Translations under genes and position numbers: made by a program | Notes under the pieces: generated by a model | Seen by the model: the letters and a program-made list of their open reading frames with translations, nothing else | Told to the model about the DNA's origin: nothing | Database searches by the model: none | Assembly: GCA_033557835.1 (NCBI GenBank) | Contig: JAWQRO010000422.1 | Span: 1-39,276, forward strand | Length of the DNA: 39,276 nt | Source of the DNA: Helochares maculicollis | Taxonomy: Eukaryota; Arthropoda; Insecta; Coleoptera; Hydrophilidae | Direction of reading: 5' to 3' | Shown: positions 23,730-35,379 of the stretch, one piece after another | Layout: each line of letters opens with the position of its first letter | Position numbering within the stretch: position 1 is the stretch's first letter

Positions 23730-24206
23730 TCACGTGATGGCTGCCATAAAGAGTGTCGCAACAAGTAATACACTAACACTTATTCTCGTTGCTTGATTTG
23801 TTTTTTCTTTGACTATCACGTTCTCATCCGGAGGATGTATTGGATGATGCGGGTGGTGCTCTTTGTCGTCGGAGCAGAGCTTTTCCATGTTTTGCTGGAT
23901 CCTCTTGCAATCAAAGTTTTCCATACCGTCGCACTTGCAAGTCGCTAATTTAGCGGCTTGCTCCTGCCGCCTAAGAATAGATATCGAATTCTTACATTTT
24001 TTGCTGCACTTTTTCCCGTGAAACATGGACCTGCAGAAGCGGTTGTAGTAGGTCAGGGCGGTGGAGCACTGGCTATCGGCTGCACAAATCCACTGCGCCA
24101 CTCTGCAAGAGACTACTGTTTCCTTCCTGTTGGCTATCATAACTTGGGGTCTGCAGATTTCAACCCTCTTCTTATTGTCAGTGCAGAAATCGTCGCTGCA
24201 TTGGCA
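23730..24206 (-). CDS. Gas1: GAS1-like coding exon B (end of module 1, module 2, GPI tail)
   Basis: Encodes residues 89-246 and the TGA stop. The acceptor is TTTTCTTTTCAG just before 24206, and the first codon (TGC) is the first Cys of the CxC motif of module 1. An ATG at 24140 would start a shorter open frame, but it lacks a signal peptide and would cut module 1, so it is not the start. Confidence 0.9.
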   Translation of the reverse strand, partial: CQCSDDFCTDNKKRVEICRPQVMIANRKETVVSCRVAQWICAADSQCSTALTYYNRFCRSMFHGKKCSKKCKNSISILRRQEQAAKLATCKCDGMENFDCKRIQQNMEKLCSDDKEHHPHHPIHPPDENVIVKEKTNQATRISVSVLLVATLFMAAIT

Positions 24207-27200
24207 CTGAAAAGAAAATGTTTTAGTTTGTTGTCAATATCGATAGTGTGTTTTTGGGCTAAACAATTAGGAAAGACGTAAACTAAATCAATCCTTTGAC
24301 AATTTTGCTGAAAATTCATTTACAATAAATACAACTTTGGGAGCAACTCCTTTGAGACTTTTGTTTTTTTACGAACTACGTCGACGTCGCTTTTAGGGCC
24401 TTTAGGATTGTTGTTTGTTGTTTCTGTATTTTCATTGCTGGCTTTAAATGTAATAATTACATTGAATGTAAATTCTCCTAGTAAAAATGTATAAAGTGAA
24501 AATATTACCTCCATCATAAAGTCGTACATTTATTATCACTTTCATCATTATTTATGATCTATACGACATTATATGTGCATTTTTGTAAAATTTAGTACCT
24601 TTCGAAACGCAATACTCGCTGCTTGTTTGGCGTGTGTTTTATTTTTCAATGTTTTTTGTTCAATATATTATATAATGACAGACACCATACTTGATAATTG
24701 GGGTGTTAGATGTGGAGAATATAGTGGATGTTACAGAAAGTTTCACCCAAGCAATGGAATCTTCCAAAGTTTTTGAATTGGCAGTATCATAATGCCACTA
24801 TCTAGTGCTCCCTATTCATCGACCTGTCGACAGTATCTCTCCAAATGGAGCTTTTTGTTTGGTTTCAAAGTATTGGTCCTTCAATATCTTACTATATATA
24901 TTGAATAATTTTAAATTCAGGCTCAGTTTAGGTTTATAGGAGGTTGATATGGTGGTTTAGAAACTTGCTTTTCATGCGAAAAACCTAATATCTATCCTCC
25001 ACTAGGACGATAATATTTTCCAAATAGGAAAAAAATATTGCAAAGCGTCTCCTCTCGTGAGAACGATATGAATATTTCAGGTCCTTATATGATGTAGGTT
25101 GCCAAATGCGCACGTAAAAGAATTTTATCGCTTACATTGAAGTTAGAATGTTAGCATAGTCGCCAGAAAAAGGGAGTTATTTGACCTAATATGCAGCACT
25201 AGAGTGATGTTGAATAAATAAAAAAAATGAAATAAAAAATAAAACAAATGTGTTTCAAAGGTTTACATGACTAACACAAAAATAGTTTTCATACGAAGTC
25301 CACTTTTAGCCTTCAAGTATATCCCGGTTCATTCGTTTTTGTTTTCTACAACTAGTATATTTGGTATGTTATATTTAAGACAATGAACACAACGAAGAGT
25401 CACTTGCCAAACGGCTCATATATAATAGCACGAAATGCATGAAAGATCTTCATAAATCTCCAATTTTCTCATTTATTTCTGTATCTCAAATGTATATAAT
25501 TAAACACAAACCCTTAAATATAAATTGAAAATCTACTTAAATATTTTTGGCAATCTTTATTATTAGTATTACACTGACGAAGTATATATCTCTACTTAAA
25601 TAGGAATGATAAAGATTAACCTAAGTGTCGGATAATACCAACTGCTTAAAGTATCACCGTACTTTGAATTTTTATGTTGATATAAAAAACTGCATTGCTC
25701 TGTGATTTTAATTTGCAAATTGAAGATATTGTTAAATATTAGAAGAATTGAACAGTGAATTTGAAAATAAATAAGTTATGAATGAACTGATTGTCCTAAC
25801 GTACAGATATGGGAAATGTGAAAATTGTTGAAATTATCTTTTGAACTAGCCGTACTTTGTATAAAAGTTAAATTTGCTGCTACTGTTCAAATTAACCCCA
25901 ACAAATTTAATCAATTCAAGTGTCTGAAATTATCTACTTATTCTTCTAATATAACGAATACTTGATTCTCTTTTCATTGCTTGCTGATCGATTGAAATCG
26001 TTTAGAATGCTTTTTTGATTGAACTTTTATTATCCATCTCAAAAAACGATAGAATTAAACTAATAAGGAAGACTACTTTTCATAAGCCTTCACATTAATA
26101 CATCAGAATATTCATAAAGTTAATCCTTGTACCATTGTTATATTCTTTTTTTTTGCAAACCAACTAGAAAAACCAAATAATCGATACATTACATAAAGCT
26201 TTTAAAATTTTGTGTTGGTTTTCTTCCCCTTTAAAACCATAAATTTATTTTCTCATTTATATGCCTATCATAGGGAATATGTTTTATAAATTTTTGCAAC
26301 ACAAATAATATATAGAATTGTTAAATGATTCCTCCACATATCCAAGTGCTTAATCAAGCTCTTAAGTAATCGTCTAATTTTACTTGCTCATTTCGCCGAT
26401 TAACAAATTTTATATTTCACAAAAAATAGGATTTGTTTGGTAAGTGCGATGATACAAGAAGCTTTTAGTTCGAATAAACAATTATTTAAACCTCCCTTTA
26501 ACTTTACTTGAGGTGGCAGCATCTGCCTAGCTCCAGAATCATCATTTATAAGTTTTATATTGTCCAATTTACATCGAGTTCGAAGTGATACTTCAGCTTT
26601 GTGTATCCATGAGCAATAAAAGTAAAATCTATTGTTACTGTATCTTTCTCGTAAATCATGTTTTCCATTACGATTATTCACGTAAAAATACCGTATAAAC
26701 AATCAGCCGCTCAGAGTACGATATATAATCAACATGCTTCATTTGCATTCGCCATTAAGGTCTTCGGACATTCGCTATTAAAGTCTTCGGCTAAAGAAGT
26801 CATTAAGATTTAACGATTTCCTTAATTAACTGAAAAATGTAATAACTACACGTTTTGATCAATTGACAGCTGACCATAAAACAACAACATGTATGTGTAT
26901 ATCTTTCATAATACGTAGAAAATTCAATTTTATTAGTTTATTGACCACTTTATGCTTCAGTGCTATCTTTTTAATAGCGTACAATTTTCATTAATAGTTT
27001 TTAGCTAATATTTTAAAATAATGATCCTATCCATATAGTATATTAATATCTTTATTTGTATATTGACTAAATTTTTAAATAGCCTTTATTTAAAAACTGC
27101 TGGTGGATTACATTCAAAATTTTAATAAAATATCTATTATAATTTCAGTAGCTTAACGAAGTTAATTAAAGGTCAATAAAATATTTTCTTAGAATGTATT

Positions 27201-28113
27201 TTGCGAGGTGATTGTTACATGTGACATTTATTTCGTTAAAACAGTTTAATTCCTAACAGTTGTGTCAAAATACATTTTACACCGACTTAGAAATCTTAAA
27301 TTATATAGACGTAATTTATGAAATCTACAAAATGTGGCTGTCACTTTATTTTGTGCAGAATTTAATTGGAAATCTGGTTGATGTAGATTAATGGCTGAAC
27401 AGATTTTGCCAAGGAGACGCATAAAAACTAATATTTCAGCGCAGAAATTTTTACGACACACTTTTTCATCTGTAAACAGCTTGCCAAAAAATGCAAGTCA
27501 TAAAAAACACAGATAAGTTTTGTTTTGACAGGCACTTCTGGAGAAAATGTTTATATCTTAAAAAAATACGACCGCTCTAATATAGCGACGATTTCGCACT
27601 AAAAATATGAAAGTATCGCTGTGGAGCCGTTTAACATCTAAAAATACACCAAGGGGTCACAATTTGAGAAACAAACGATTAAAACTTTAAAAACAACCGT
27701 CCGACATTGACACAAAAAAACTATTCAACTTAACAAGCTGCCGAAACTTAAAACAACGGGACTAATTTAAATGACCGAAACTCTAGGATAGTCGCCGACA
27801 AGTAAAGAACGAAGTTTACAAAAAATTGTAAATTATATGTAAAACTTACAGTCATTAATTTTTGTCCTTCTTGCGTCGACGTTAAAGCTATTAAGGAGTA
27901 CAAACAAACTTCTGGACAGTAATCTAAATAAGGTCCTTGCAGGACTGAGGAGCAGCCCACCAGATAGTTCTGTAGGGCCATCCCACAGCCGACCCTGTAA
28001 GCGCATTTCAAGCGGGCGTCTTCGCAGGACATGGAGTTTTCCACTTCGACGTCGTACTCCATAGCGGCACCTAGTACAGCCAGCGCCATCGTAGACACCA
28101 TCAACCACCACAT
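23730..28113 (-). CDS. Gas1: GAS1-like GPI-anchored protein with two GDNF/GAS1 cysteine modules (two coding exons)
   Basis: The coding sequence is complement(join(23730..24206, 27850..28113)), 246 residues. Residues 1-17 are a hydrophobic signal peptide. Module 1 has cysteines at 30, 37, 43, 54, 66, 70, 89, 91, 96 and 106. Module 2 has them at 122, 129, 135, 146, 155, 159, 178, 180, 188 and 199. Both share the spacing C-x6-C-x5-C-x10-C and C-x3-C-x18-C-x-C. A His/Pro-rich linker (205-214) leads to a C-terminal hydrophobic tail (230-246) with no cytoplasmic residues, a GPI-attachment signal. Two modules plus a GPI tail is the GAS1 architecture; GFR-alpha proteins have three. Vertebrate GAS1 is a cell-surface Hedgehog co-receptor related to GDNF receptors, and C. 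elegans PHG-1 is a known relative; the ligand here is unknown. The start at 28113 is chosen because an acceptor AG lies two bases upstream and the signal peptide begins there. Confidence 0.9.
24207..27849 (-). other. Intron of the GAS1-like gene
   Basis: 3643 bases, GT/AG, phase 0. It is AT-rich, with only short chance frames (24320-24529, 26400-26702 and 27246-27461 minus, 24573-24776 plus). No nested gene, RNA gene or clear repeat was recognised. Confidence 0.8.
27850..28113 (-). CDS. Gas1: GAS1-like coding exon A (signal peptide and most of module 1)
   Basis: Encodes residues 1-88. The exon ends after an ACT codon at the donor GTAAGT (27849-27844), phase 0. Upstream, a T-rich tract and CAG at 28118-28116 form an acceptor, so the exon probably starts at 28115 with two untranslated bases before ATG. 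The open frame also runs upstream to 28209, but that part lies on the intron side of this acceptor and reads as intron. Confidence 0.88.
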
Positions 28114-28115
28114 AA

Positions 28116-28850
28116 CTGAAAAAACGAAATAAAAAATTAAATCAGATGGCAAAGCAGGTCTAATTAAGTTAAGTAATATCATCAGTTCAAGAATAGAAGT
28201 GTTAAACATGTCTAAAAAATTATGCTAATCTGATTACTCTAGTAATTTGCACATAAATCAGGCTTTGAACCGACATTTGAACGGCATTAGTTGCATTGTG
28301 CATGCAATTTGCATGCACTGTTTGAATAGAGATTGCAATTTTATTATTCTTCTCGTAGGATCCTTGTAGCTGTTTGAGGTTACTTCCGATTATTGTGACG
28401 TCATTTATTTTTTCGCTGAGGTATGTGTTGAATAAATCTCGGACAAATGTGATGAGAAAGTTAAGATATTATTCATCGGGCAGTTGAATAAATTTTAATT
28501 AAGCAATTACTCTTTTCAGATTAGATTGCATTGTTGCATAATGTTATGCTACAATGAAATATTAAAATCAATTAAAACAATCGAGCCAATAAAATAACTG
28601 CGGTAAATATTAAAAGAATAATGCGGTAGAATAGTTGAAGAAAACATTTTTTTAAATTGCCATGGATATATGCTGCTTCACAAAAATACTCTACTTGGCC
28701 TTAGACTAACGAAAGATTTATTTTTCAACATCATTTTGTTTTCTGTTTATAAATACTTTTAGAACAAATTTGATAACGCTCAACAAATATAATTTTTGTA
28801 CCGTCTGTAAACACGAATTTTCAAGGAGGCTTAAAAGGTATTCTACTTAC
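28116..28850 (-). other. Probable 5' intron or upstream region of the GAS1-like gene
   Basis: Bounded on the gene side by the acceptor at 28118-28116 and possibly on the other by a donor GTAAGTAG at 28850-28843. AT-rich, containing the palindrome at 28298-28318. Confidence 0.4.
28298..28318. repeat. Perfect 21-base palindrome containing an octamer-like ATTTGCAT
   Basis: Arms GTGCATGCAA and TTGCATGCAC around one central T. It includes ATTTGCAT, the POU-factor octamer, and TGCATGCA on both sides. It sits 185 bases upstream of the start codon of the GAS1-like gene, within the presumed first intron, so it is a plausible factor-binding site. Use is inferred only. Confidence 0.35.
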
Positions 28851-28960
28851 TGATAAGTACCACGTTCGAGTCGAAACTGCGAATCGGCTTGACAGCAACT
28901 AAGGTGTCGGGATAAGGTGATTTTCAAGCTCAAGTAAATGATTGGTAGAGCAAACTATTT
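28851..28960 (-). promoter_or_regulatory. Candidate non-coding first exon and promoter of the GAS1-like gene
   Basis: On the minus strand a CpG-richer segment (CGCAGTTTCGACTCGAACG near 28880) ends TTATCA at a strong donor, GTAAGTAG (28850-28843). An initiator-like CAGTT and TTAGTT lie within it. Splicing to the acceptor at 28116 would make a 735-base first intron. There is no transcript evidence, and the true first exon could be farther upstream, for example near 35.4 kb. Confidence 0.35.
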
Positions 28961-30170
28961 TTTAATCACTTGTTTGATTGAAGCTAAAACGAATACGTGA
29001 CCCTTACCATGTAGAACTGGGTAAGATGCTAAAATGCGCTTATCTGTACATAGTGATTTCATTGGTGCAGGGTACCCGGGTACGTCGGAGGTCAGATATT
29101 TAACATGTGCACAGGCTCACAAAACTGTTTGGAGCACATGTGTCATAAATATAAGAAATTCGTTACGAAATTCGACGTTAAAATAGGCTTTAGCGCCGAA
29201 ATATGACATATTCACCGCTATTTTTGTAATAGATCAAATTTCATATACCACACATTTTACTGAGGCCACCTTCTCATAAGTCATTCTATCCTATACGGTT
29301 TTTATTTTTTTATTCTAACAGCAAGCCCCTCTTATGAATAGCTTGTTTTGTTATATGTTGAGCTAGAATTTTTGTCTCATTAATTTTAATAGGGCCGGGA
29401 TTAACATATGGAGCAGCTCCAGGCTCCGATATTTTTTGTTTAACACACTTAAGGAGGGTTAAGTTAATTATATGTATATGCTGAGGAATAAAGAACATGT
29501 ACAAACCGTGCTTCGTAATAATAATAGGGGATTGGCTTGAAATGGACGGGGTTAAGCCGGAAGTAACACCAGCTCTCGTTAAGTCAAAGGATGTCTTTAA
29601 ATAACAATTAAAGTCAGCCTCAAGTACGCAGCTTTTCTGAATATAAAGAATTAGTTATTTGCTGAACACAGTTATTAGATTTGAGAGGCGAAGCTTTCCT
29701 TCATTATCTATTCTTTATTAAATACAATAGAAATTTTATGAATGAATTTATTTTCAAATACCAGCAATTTGGAAGCCACTTCTTTGTCATAATATTCCAG
29801 ACTTGAGGACAAGTATCACAAAGAAGAATGAATTATTCATTTTGTGTATTTTATTCGTTTAATACCCAAGATTTTTGAAACAATAAAAACAATAAACTGT
29901 CAAATTGATAGTTCTTTTGGTATAAAACGACAGTCGTTTTGTTTAGACGAGAGTAAGGTAACTACATTTTTGAAACAGTAAATGGTATACATGTGAAAAA
30001 AATTGTACAATGAGCCTTTTGTTTAAAAAGTGAAATAAATCATTTTAGAAGTAACTAACGTCAACGTAAAAAGAGATTAATGCGAAATTTATTGTTGTTT
30101 TTACTTCGAAACAATATATCTATTAATTGAGACAATTGAAGAAAGAAGACGATTGAACGTTTAATGGTGC
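28961..30170. other. AT-rich intergenic DNA
   Basis: No gene supported. A GC-only-core palindrome GTACCCGGGTAC at 29072-29083 and a 17-base palindrome AAAACGACAGTCGTTTT at 29924-29940 are the only structured items. Confidence 0.4.
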
Positions 30171-30179
30171 AATTTATTC

Positions 30180-30370
30180 AACAATTTACGACCCCGGTTT
30201 GCCATGAACTTCCTTTATCATTAACGGTCAATTAATTCGACATAATCTTGAATGCGGTCGCTTATTACTATATCTACACGTATTACAGATTCATCTTCCA
30301 TTTGTTTGTTTATAAATAAAACCGGCTCGGCGCGGCTTCCTCTACAGAGTTCAAATCAATTAAAACTTGG
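30180..30370. promoter_or_regulatory. CpG-richer block with forkhead-like and TATA-like motifs
   Basis: TGTTTGTTTA (30303-30312, forkhead-like) overlaps TATAAATA (30311-30318). ACCGGCTCGGCGCGGC follows at once, with an ACCGG core as in Grainyhead sites. About 25-30 bases after the TATA-like string is CTACAGAGTT. It could be a promoter on the plus strand, but I see no recognisable exon downstream. Confidence 0.2.
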
Positions 30371-31480
30371 AAAAATAACTCTTCGACATGCATAAATTAG
30401 CTGTTATGATATAATAACTGCGAGTAAATTGGAGATTGCAACACAGGAAATTGTAGCAATTATTGGCGAAAATGTGGAAATAACAAAGTTAAACGCTATT
30501 TTATTTGTTGCTATTGATAATTTTTAACTAGTCTATTAACTGATTTTGATTTCAAAATATGAATGTGGGCAGTCTGTGATATATCTTGCGACACGTTGCT
30601 TTTATTCCCTGCTATTAAAAAATAATTAAAATTCCAGTACTTTGGAGCGTTTTCAAAAGAAATCACTATTTAAAATAAATTAGTCTAAGGCGTTCCCAGT
30701 TTATATGAGAAAATTATATAAGCATAAATTTGCCATTACTGTACAACTGAAGGAAAACTAGAGTGGGTGACATTAAATATAACAATGGGACTAACACTAG
30801 TTTGGATTACTAAATTAAAATGCGAAGGGATTTTGCTAGGGTCTCAGGTAAGGTCATCTAAGGAACATGTGGCAGAGCAATTTATACAAGGGTCTAATTG
30901 GAAGATTGGAGCAATATTACGGCTGGAGATAACAAAAAGCTCCCACAAATCGGGCAGGAAATATACTCGTCAGCCCCACGAATGGAACCATCAAAAGTGT
31001 CATGGGCCAGCTGGCCGTCCACAAAAAAAATGCTGCAAGTTGTGCTGTAGTTCTGCGTAAATGCAATTTAGGATGCTGCAGCATAGGTTTTCTTCGAAAT
31101 GAGCTTGACGTTGATTGAAGATTTTAGGGTCTACCTGCTGGTGTTGCGTGCAGAGCTGGGCAGTTGTACCTTCTACTACATTTCTGGACTACACTAGCAC
31201 TGCTGCAAAGACACTGTTGTACCAAAGCTGCTCTACGCACAGAAGGGGAAGGAACGAAAACAGCTTATGGACAGCCGTGATGGTGCACAGCTTTATAATG
31301 GACAAGGTCGTTCCGGTCAAAGCCACCAATACAATAAACATTAAAAGAAGAAAAACTTTAATCTTTTCATTTCATATTTTATATGGGTTTATATTCAATA
31401 TTCTCTACGTTTGTAATTTGCTTAATAACCAACCCAAATTACCATTAGATGCCATGAATTTTCCTTAAAAATAACTCTAC
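30371..31480. other. Intergenic DNA with two unrecognised short frames
   Basis: Plus-strand frames at 30767-31060 (97 codons, Cys/Lys-rich end) and 31115-31468 (117 codons) lie in a less AT-rich block (30880-31330). They show no domain, signal peptide or splice context I recognise. The block may be a decayed repeat or processed sequence. I do not call a gene. Confidence 0.3.
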
Positions 31481-33990
31481 GTATTTTACCTTATAGTATG
31501 CAAGCGACTAACTGAACATTTAATTTGCGGGGTGGCCGTACTAGATATTGTTATTTCTTGTTTTTTCTAATCGTGCAATTTAATCCATATCAATCAATCG
31601 ATAGTATTAATGCGAAGATTTCAATTATGCCTTCCTTACACATCGCATTGTGATTAACCTGGCTATATGTCATTTAAATTAAACTCGGAAGAAATAAAAG
31701 CTTACTATGAATCAACCAAGTGTGTTTAAACATTTGTAAGTATTAACTAATAGGTGCTATTTGTTATTCCGAGCCATATTTACATTTAATTGTACAGCAA
31801 AGTTAATTGCAAAAGATTTTTTTGGTAACTTGACATTTTGGCTAAAATTGCATACTTACAAAAATTGAGCCAACAAGCAAGTATGAATTATTGAAAAAAT
31901 ATATATCAGCAACGAACTATTTATAGTCTTGTAATAATGCTGACCCGATTAATTATGTTTATTTAAAAAGTATATTAATTTTCGAACAAGCACCATAAAT
32001 TTATAAATAAAAATGTTTATACTTAAAGCAAGACGGCATTTTACAAGCCTCACTGGGCCTGCTGTATTTCTTTACTAGTTTCGCGACCCAGACGAAGAGA
32101 TATCTAATTGAACTGTACGTCATAATTATCGTTTATTACAGCAACTTGCACTCTCTTTTATTGAAACTAATTACCTTATGATATACGCAAAGCTGGCCAT
32201 TCATTTTATACATTTAACTGGCATCTGCTTCTCATAAACTATACGACTCTCTTAATTGACTTTTAATATTGCTTACGTTAGGCCTTTGGTGCAATTAGCC
32301 TGTGTGAATATTTGCCCCAATACGTATATGGGAATATAATTGCATTTAAGCAAATAACTAGCATTCGAAAATTGAAACCAACCTCACATCTTCATTTCTC
32401 AATAACTAATTATATACTTTTTGCTGTCATGCTTATCTTCGATTTTATAACTTTCTTTTTGATGCCATGTCATTTCATCGCTTAATCCATATTCGATCCT
32501 TTTTTGTTTTCTACTATTCTACTTTTTGTTTTGGCGAATCGAAAATAGCTCAACTTGTCTCTTTCATATTATCTTAAGGTCTTTTTAAAGCCAGCAGTTC
32601 CTCTGTTTGAGTTTTCTCACTTACACCAGTGTTTATAGCCCAGTTTTAAAGATCAAACTTACCGATTCTAGTCAGAATGTGTCCTAGATTTGTTTTTAAA
32701 GTATGTTTTTTACTTTAATAACTGAATCCTCATTTTGTTTTTGTCGTTTTGCATTTTTTTTTTAAATATCTGTAGATTTACAAGAGAATAAGATTTATAG
32801 ATCTAAAATAAAAACTATATTTACATTATTTTTATAGATTTACTATGGTGTGACTGTTCTGGTTTCTTTGTTTAAATGATTTTGATCTCTTTTCTCTAGT
32901 TGACTTCACATAAAATAGTCTAGTCTGGTCGACTTGAGGGGCTGATCTAATTAAACTTCTTTGATAATTTATTTAAGATTATCCAAAGCTTTCCTATCTG
33001 TTATTGACTAATTTTTTAGTTTGTTATAGTACAATAAAATTACTATGTATATGTCTTTCATACGAAACATTTAAATAGAACATTCTATAGTTGTATGTGA
33101 CAATGAACCACGTACGCAATTACAGACACCACTTAATATTGTCAAAAGTCTTCCATTTTTCTGTTTAGAATAATAATTGTGTGTTTCAATAGCAACTATG
33201 CATGATAAATAAAAATTATTGTTTTACATGAAAATTAACTAATCAGAATATTACCATTATTACACTATTACTATACATGAGAACGGTTGTTTAATAGATC
33301 ACTGACTAAAATTTGCAAAAAATTCAGCTGCTTTAATCATTTACGTATACAAAATCTTAAAGAACAGATCATTAATGTTCAGATGTTAGATTAATTAGAT
33401 CTTTCATATATTAACAACTTACTCTCGAATTTTAATTTTTCGACTTTTTATGAAAATTTGTGATCCACGAATTCATTGTTTTTATAAGTAAAAAGGCCGT
33501 AGTGTTTTAATTAAAAGCAACATAAACAGGATCTCTTGAGTAAAAGGAATTTTTGTTATAAATGCAACACATACAATTCAAAACTCTATGTTTTATGGAT
33601 ATTTGAGAATATCTATCCTCAAATTTTACACTTCCCTCTATATAAAAGATAAATAAGCCAAACTTAAATATTCGCTTGCTTAATCTGGCAATAATTTCAA
33701 CGATGAACTTTTGGTGTAATTGGTACCTAATATGTACCGTTAATTGATTGTAAATTACCTATAACTGCTCAATTGATGGAGGCGCCAATCCTCTCACTTC
33801 CATATAGGATTCTGATGCATAATGGAACAGAAAATTACCAATCCTTTTTTACTGTCATAATTTACAGTTTACTGTCTACTGTAGCTCAGAGCTTGGAATG
33901 ATAAGTACATAAAGTACATAAATATTTATTGAAAGCGAGTTACATCCGTTGTTAGAATTGTTATGTATGTAAAAACACAGTAAAGAGTGT
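31481..33990. other. AT-rich gene-free stretch
   Basis: No reading frame above background, no RNA gene, no clear repeat. Confidence 0.45.
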
Positions 33991-35370
33991 AAAATTCTTA
34001 CAGCTTGCTGCTATAGAGAACAGCGATAGTTAGAGAAAATCGTGGATACAAATATGACAACGCAACTATTTAGATGTAACATTTGAAAAACGGGCGCCCA
34101 AATTCGCTTAGAAGTGAAAGCCCAATACCCAACACGAATATTAAAAGTAGTTGCCAGACATTTCCGTCGAAAACATCTCAAAATAAAGCAGATCAAAGTT
34201 TCGGAACAGGAAATAGCATTTTTTAATAGCTCGTTTTCTAAAAAGAACCGCCAAAAATAAGCATGAACTGCCGACGGTCGGTCCACATCGGCATTCTTTG
34301 CGCAAACTGCTTACTGTGAAACAGCCCTCTACGGTGGAGAAACGTTTCGCACAAAAGTAATTTTACCATAGCGTAACGGCGTTCACTTTCTGTTTAGAGA
34401 GGAAATATATATTGAGTTTAGTTACCTTGCCGAAAAGGCTTCTACAAGCACATTATTTATAGACCGGGGCGTCGATGCTTTAAAAACTTACCAGTTTTTA
34501 AAGCGCCTCCATGCCTGAACATTTTAAAAACATAGACGGCGAGTTACAAAACGTATCGTTTGAGGGTTTGACAGCCGCCATGTGGACGAAAATACATCTT
34601 GTGTCACCCTGCCGTCAAAAAACCGTGCTCCATGAACCCGCCGATAACCCTAAAAGCCGAAATATCAAAATTAATAGACTACCGACTCGGAATACTGAAG
34701 ATCGGGTCTAGCGGCTCCCTATGAACATAAATTCCAGAGAGATAGGGGGAGCATAAATTTAATTAATTAGACGCTTGGAATAGTTGGGTGCTACCGTTTT
34801 GATGGTATCAAGCAGTTTGTAAATAAACATCTGTCTTCTAGTTGAATCTATAACATAACTGATTGTCTCCACTCATTAAAGATGCCGTACATAGCAAATC
34901 TTCAGCTGTAACAACGTCAATAGACCGAACTTGCTGTACACGGTAGTTTGTTTTTACCAAAACAAAACGCGAGAAAGAAGAGCTTGAGTAAGCAGAATGC
35001 AGAAGCGAGCGAATGACAAAGATTTCTGAGTCTAAGGAACTTACAATTGATGCACGTTTCGGCAAAAAAGCGCAAAGTGATTCTACATCGCCTCTGCAAG
35101 CCCAAATTACTTTTTGTTACAACTTGCAGCACGATATAAATTTACAATTTACGCCGGTAATGTTGTTTCCTTAATTTCCAGTTTTTTCACGTCACGAACG
35201 CTCTCATGCCGTTAATTGAACAACTAAACAGCTAATTAATTTAAAATCGAAAAAAGAAAATAAGCGCCCATACCGTAAAGTTGTGTTATTGTCCGCCAGT
35301 CACATGGTCATCAAATAAAACAGTAACAAATGAATGTTTCCGCAACACATAAATTCCACTGTCACAAATT
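33991..35370. other. Mixed-composition intergenic DNA
   Basis: Patches with more CG dinucleotides (34090-34180, 34260-34390 and 34440-34720) contain several short frames on both strands (34011-34286 minus, 34511-34711 plus, 34838-35065 and 34917-35132 minus). None has a recognisable product. Possible regulatory DNA upstream of the GAS1-like gene, unproven. Confidence 0.3.
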
Positions 35371-35379
35371 GTTATGCGC

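Noticed and set aside
24138..24140. ATG at 24140 as the start of a 136-residue protein
   Set aside because: Exon B begins at 24206 with a good acceptor and completes a cysteine module with the upstream exon. The shorter start has no signal peptide.
23958..24281. 107-codon plus-strand frame
   Set aside because: Antisense shadow of GAS1-like coding exon B, running into the intron.
27833..28111. 92-codon minus-strand frame overlapping coding exon A
   Set aside because: Out-of-frame shadow of the GAS1-like exon.
28114..28209. Upstream in-frame extension of the first GAS1-like coding exon to 28209
   Set aside because: It crosses a T-rich tract and CAG acceptor at 28118-28116, and its composition is intronic. 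The signal peptide starts at 28113.
29072..29083. GTACCCGGGTAC palindrome as a functional site
   Set aside because: Short dyad with no supporting context, noted only as composition.
30767..31468. Two plus-strand frames (97 and 117 codons) as small genes
   Set aside because: No motif, signal peptide or conserved feature recognised. The context looks like decayed sequence.
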